64,000 nt of DNA, taken from Calditrichota bacterium (GTDB lineage Bacteria; Calditrichota; Calditrichia; Calditrichales; J004). Below, in pieces: positions 61,799 to 64,000 of this stretch. Made by a program: the position numbers and the translations under genes. The stretch is from the NCBI GenBank assembly GCA_013112635.1, contig JABFGF010000001.1, forward strand, positions 930,001-994,000, in the 5' to 3' direction. How positions within the stretch are numbered: the first letter of the stretch is position 1; each line of letters starts with the position of its first letter. Under the pieces are notes generated by a model that worked only from the letters and a program-made list of their open reading frames with translations, did no database searches and was not told where the DNA came from.

Positions 61799-61882
61799 AA
61801 GAGTTTCATGAGCAAACACTAAGAGTTTCCCCAGCAAACTCTATGAGTTTTAGATACAAACTCTAAGAGTTTTGAGTTAGAC
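61799..61882. repeat. 22-bp palindromic tandem repeats
   Basis: Units start at 61799, 61821 and 61843, with a partial fourth at 61865. Each opens with AAGAGTTT (ATGAGTTT in unit three) and closes with AAACTCT or AAACACT. Neighbouring units therefore form the dyad AAACTCT-AAGAGTTT. There are no unique spacers of CRISPR size. The array lies about 140 bp upstream of the first cassette boundary. Confidence 0.8.
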
Positions 61883-62017
61883 GTTAAATGAAATAAATAA
61901 AAGCGCGTGTTAAACGCGGTATGTTTTTTTGAGAAATTTGAATAAAACAATTGATTTCTACCTGGATTGGTGTAAAGATACAATATCCAAACGAGGATTA
62001 AACACACTAATACTATG

Positions 62018-62834
62018 TTATGGCTTTAGAAAAAATAATAATGAATAATCAAAAATTACTAAAAACCACCGGCTGGATTTTAATAGTTTCAACAACTTTA
62101 TTTATTAATTGTGTCCCATCCTATTCTATTAATGATCATTTAAAAAAGAAGTTGTCTGACCGGATTAATCTTTTGGTACTTTTTACCTGTACACCTAAAG
62201 TAAAAGATAATGACATAATTCTTAGAAGCTTGAAAAATAAAAATCTTTCAAAAGGGTATTTTGATAAATTCCGTTCTTGTACACCCGAATTAATACGGAA
62301 TTCAACGGGGATTGATTCTGTGGATATAAAAGTTGTTGAAAATTTTTCTTTCAATAATTATAAAGCTTTTAATATTGAGCAAAATAAAAAAATAGATATC
62401 TATTTTCCTGATATGAAAGGAATAAAACAAATATCTGATAATATGAACATCGTTTTGATTTTTCAAGAAATAACAATTATTGTCAGTGATATTAATGAGA
62501 GGAGTTCTTTTTCAACATATGTAGAAGGTTACGGGATGCAACCAATTCTAACAAATTCTATGGTTCCCTACTTAATATCTGGAGGTATCTTCTCACTATG
62601 GGATATAAATGATAATAAACTAATAGATTATGGTAAATTCATTATTAAGGATCCTATAGATGATATATCAAAAATGTGGATCACTTCTTTCAACAATATT
62701 ATAAGAGAAAGTGTATTAAAAACATCACTCATGCAGTAAAGGTGGTGCCATAACAAAAGGTTCAAGGCGAATTTGCTCGTGGGAGCATGATTTCGGTTTG
62801 GAGGGTTTCAAACAACTCGCCTTAACCTCAGTCG
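62018..62834 (+). mobile_element. Integron-type gene cassette carrying a lipoprotein gene
   Basis: The left boundary is G|TTATGGC (62017-62024). The attC of this cassette opens with GCCATAAC (62747-62754), the exact 8-nt complement, which is how an integron cassette is built. The right boundary is G|TTAGC at 62834/62835. The 817-bp unit holds one reading frame plus its attC, the usual compact layout. Confidence 0.8.
62041..62739 (+). CDS. Cassette-encoded lipoprotein of unknown function
   Basis: A 232-residue protein. The signal peptide with lipobox TTLFINC is near residue 24. The rest is a mixed alpha/beta body without a family I recognise (VLFTCTPKVKDNDIILRSLKNK, YFPDMKGIKQIS, VPYLISGGIFSLWDINDNKL, SKMWITSFNNIIRE). 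An ATG at 62020 would add seven residues, but it overlaps the cassette recombination site, so I prefer the ATG at 62041. Codon use is even more AT-rich than that of the core genes, in line with transfer. Likely periplasmic and membrane-anchored. Confidence 0.78.
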   Translation: MNNQKLLKTTGWILIVSTTLFINCVPSYSINDHLKKKLSDRINLLVLFTCTPKVKDNDIILRSLKNKNLSKGYFDKFRSCTPELIRNSTGIDSVDIKVVENFSFNNYKAFNIEQNKKIDIYFPDMKGIKQISDNMNIVLIFQEITIIVSDINERSSFSTYVEGYGMQPILTNSMVPYLISGGIFSLWDINDNKLIDYGKFIIKDPIDDISKMWITSFNNIIRESVLKTSLMQ

Positions 62835-62840
62835 TTAGCT
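62747..62840 (+). mobile_element. attC recombination site (59-base element)
   Basis: A 94-bp imperfect palindrome with all parts of an attC site. R'' is CCATAAC (left end) and L'' is GGTTCAAGGCGA (62759-62770). L' is TCGCCTTAACC (62817-62827) and R' is GTTAGCT (62834-62840). L'' pairs with L' except for one extra base, the extrahelical base that directs strand choice. The spacers between R and L boxes do not pair. The centre has two small hairpins (TGCTC/GAGCA and GTTTG/CAAAC). Crossover is expected after G62834. Confidence 0.85.
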
Positions 62841-62873
62841 TTGCAGACATGGATACTAAAAGGTAATGTAATT

Positions 62874-63590
62874 ATGACGTCTAATAAAAAAAATAACATT
62901 GTTGGAAATAGTTGGTTAGTGCCATTTGTAGAATCTTTTATAAGAACTTTATCTCATCTCTCTGTGTATCATATCATTGTGAAATGGAAAAGAAAAAACG
63001 GAAAATGGCCAGATGATGAATTAATAAGATTTGCTTTTGTCGAAACATATGTTATATCATATCCTACTATACTTTTCCTTTTATTCCTATTATCAAATTG
63101 CTATTGTCTATCGTATTTACTTTATATGGCAGCTGGTATTGCTATTTATCGATTATTTGATTTACTCCATGGACACTTTTCTATTTTGATTTTTGAAATG
63201 CAAAGGAAACGAAAAGATGAAAATGGTCATTACATCCTTGTTCGCCATTCAGTCAGATGGTTTTTGCTTTTATTGATAAACCTCATCGATATAACGCTTT
63301 GTTTTAGTGTTGTTTATCTAACTTTTGGATTTTTATTCACCCCAGAAATATCTTCACGTATCGATGCGCTTTATCAAGTTTTTGGGACATTCACAACAAT
63401 CGCTGGTTCTGTTTCAAGCCCAATGGGAATCTATGGGAAATTATTGGTTATTTTTCATCTAATATATCTTATAATTATGTTCGTAATTGTTTTACCAATC
63501 ATTATTTCTACTATCCGTGGAAAGGAAGTTACTACAGAGGTTTTTGGTACAGAAGCAGGACAAGACAAGAGATATGATAAGAAAAGCTAA
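62874..63590 (+). CDS. Cassette-encoded pore-loop membrane protein, ion-channel-like
   Basis: A 238-residue protein with about four hydrophobic helices. Near the C terminus ALYQVFGTFTTIAGSVSSP is followed by GKLLVIFHLIYLIIMFVIVL. This matches the layout of two-helix K+ channel pores (ALYF---TLTTVGYGD--P, then GKLL-I------), but the filter reads TTIAGS instead of TTVGYG. I start at MTSNKKNN, with AAGG upstream; an in-frame TTG at 62841 sits at the cassette boundary. It is the single gene of the second cassette. Ion selectivity is unknown; a non-selective or altered channel is an inference. Confidence 0.72.
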   Translation: MTSNKKNNIVGNSWLVPFVESFIRTLSHLSVYHIIVKWKRKNGKWPDDELIRFAFVETYVISYPTILFLLFLLSNCYCLSYLLYMAAGIAIYRLFDLLHGHFSILIFEMQRKRKDENGHYILVRHSVRWFLLLLINLIDITLCFSVVYLTFGFLFTPEISSRIDALYQVFGTFTTIAGSVSSPMGIYGKLLVIFHLIYLIIMFVIVLPIIISTIRGKEVTTEVFGTEAGQDKRYDKKS

Positions 63591-63591
63591 C
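63583..63591 (+). mobile_element. Left end of the attC of the second cassette (rest not found)
   Basis: AAAGCTAAC is the exact complement of GTTAGCTTT at 62834-62842, the start of the second cassette, as expected for its own attC. The bases after it (AAATTATGATTGTTCAGAAG) look like the start of an L'' arm, but I cannot find a matching right half before the ATPase remnant begins at 63619. The site is probably truncated. Confidence 0.7.
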
Positions 63592-63618
63592 AAATTATGA
63601 TTGTTCAGAAGATTTAAT

Positions 63619-63791
63619 ATGGATATCGATAAAGTAGTTATTAATAATTTCAGGTCTTTAAATAAATGCTCTGTAGTAGGTGGGAATATAACAGCTTTTG
63701 TTAGAGCTAATAATTCTTGAAAGTCTGCTTTAATAAGAGCTTAAATGCATTCTTTAATTATGAAATTGAAGAGAACCAGGTCCGGTTTTAA
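63619..63791 (+). pseudogene. Remnant of an OLD-type AAA ATPase gene
   Basis: The frame reads MDIDKVVINNFRSLNKCSVV, then FVRANNS, a TGA stop (63718-63720), and KSALIRA. After a one-base loss it continues as NAFFNYEIEENQVRF to TAA (63789-63791). This is the N-terminal ATP-binding part of an OLD-family nuclease ATPase: NNFRSL, then G-NN-SGKSALIRAL. The stop stands where Gly of the Walker A loop should be (GGA to TGA). No later part of the gene is present. OLD-type ATPases often serve phage defence, so this is likely a broken defence gene. Confidence 0.8.
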
Positions 63792-63866
63792 TTGTGACCA
63801 ATAGAACCAATATTAAGAATGAGTTTTGGTAATAAATAATCTAACATCATATAAGGAGGAAATATT

Positions 63867-64000
63867 ATGGGAGCAAAAGAAGATGATGAAAAGGCTTATA
63901 CAACTTATGATGATATAGTTGGCCGTTCAATACGAAGAGGGACAAGAAAAGCAATTAAAGCCTTATCTTTTGGATTGCTTGGGGGTGGGGACCCAGTAGA
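63867..64000 (+). CDS. Start of a hypothetical protein (3' truncated by the window)
   Basis: An ATG with AAGGAGGA 6 nt upstream opens a frame that is still open at the window end. The visible 44 residues (AKEDDEKAYTTYDDIVGRSI, then RRGTRKAIKALSFGLLGGGD) show a charged start and a glycine-rich end. No family can be named from so little. It may belong to a further cassette. Confidence 0.7.
   Translation, partial: MGAKEDDEKAYTTYDDIVGRSIRRGTRKAIKALSFGLLGGGDPV

Noticed and set aside
61799-61882. CRISPR array reading of the 22-bp repeats
   Set aside because: The units are back to back with no spacers, they vary in sequence and no cas genes are present.
61692-61887. A possible second attC site running from TTATAAC to GTTAAAT
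   Set aside because: At about 190 bp it is too long, the L boxes do not pair, and no later ATTTAAC marks a matching cassette. I kept the repeats as separate features.

Overview
The window looks like a chromosomal segment of a Gram-negative, AT-rich bacterium of the Fibrobacteres-Chlorobi-Bacteroidetes (FCB) superphylum. My best guess is a member of, or near, Ignavibacteriota or Calditrichota. The evidence is two secreted proteins with the C-terminal sorting-type domain typical of those groups (NYPNPFNPTT start, YRI-AGDF-TKKM-LLR end), a Wzi-like outer-membrane protein, a lipobox protein, MsbA-like and heptosyltransferase-like genes, DUF983/DUF3108/DUF192 proteins and a methylmalonyl-CoA pathway. 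No rRNA, tRNA or CRISPR array was recognised by eye.

Layout. 1-8410: a truncated hybrid histidine kinase, an HU/IHF protein, mutS, a large multi-GAF/PAS histidine kinase with a degenerate receiver, and coaX. 8762-18398: DUF192, then a long minus-strand block for propionyl-CoA/methylmalonyl-CoA metabolism (biotin carboxylase, biotin carrier, mutase small and large subunits, meaB, a 2-hydroxyacid dehydrogenase). This block carries foreign-looking inserts: a GxxExxY gene with flanking 60-bp repeats, a toxin-antitoxin pair overlapping meaB, and a repeat insert inside the dehydrogenase. 18570-28346: DUF302, a second toxin-antitoxin pair, an osmoprotectant ABC system (ATPase plus binding-protein/permease fusion), small conserved proteins, a DUF2249 / heme-copper-oxidase-like / MIP18 trio, Mn-type superoxide dismutase and a J-less DnaJ C-terminal protein.

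28559-39336 is a surface-polymer cluster: MsbA-like ABC exporter, LicC-like nucleotidyltransferase, sulfotransferase, two CDP-glycerol glycerophosphotransferase-like proteins, two family-9 glycosyltransferases, TagD-like cytidylyltransferase, ATP-grasp and DUF6165 proteins. 39401-43925 holds a Sua5/LMW-phosphatase fusion and a tightly overlapping serS-aldolase-plsC-upp run. 44421-50685 is a second polysaccharide operon (Wzi, WecA-like fusion, GT2 fusion) in which both fusions end in a sugar-phosphate transferase domain lacking the catalytic Asp-Glu pair. 50900-61067: a third toxin-antitoxin pair, trkA-trkH, two secreted proteins with near-identical C-terminal domains, typA, a PIN toxin-antitoxin pair and a YihY/BrkB membrane protein.

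61100-64000 is the most unusual part. It contains a small LigA-domain-like protein, a decayed acetyltransferase, 22-bp palindromic tandem repeats, and then what reads as an integron gene-cassette array: a well-formed attC site at 62747-62840 and cassette boundary heptamers that complement each other exactly as cassette theory predicts. The cassettes carry a lipoprotein and a pore-loop channel-like membrane protein. No integron integrase lies in the window. Several REP/MITE-like palindromes are scattered through the window, two of them inside reading frames without breaking them.
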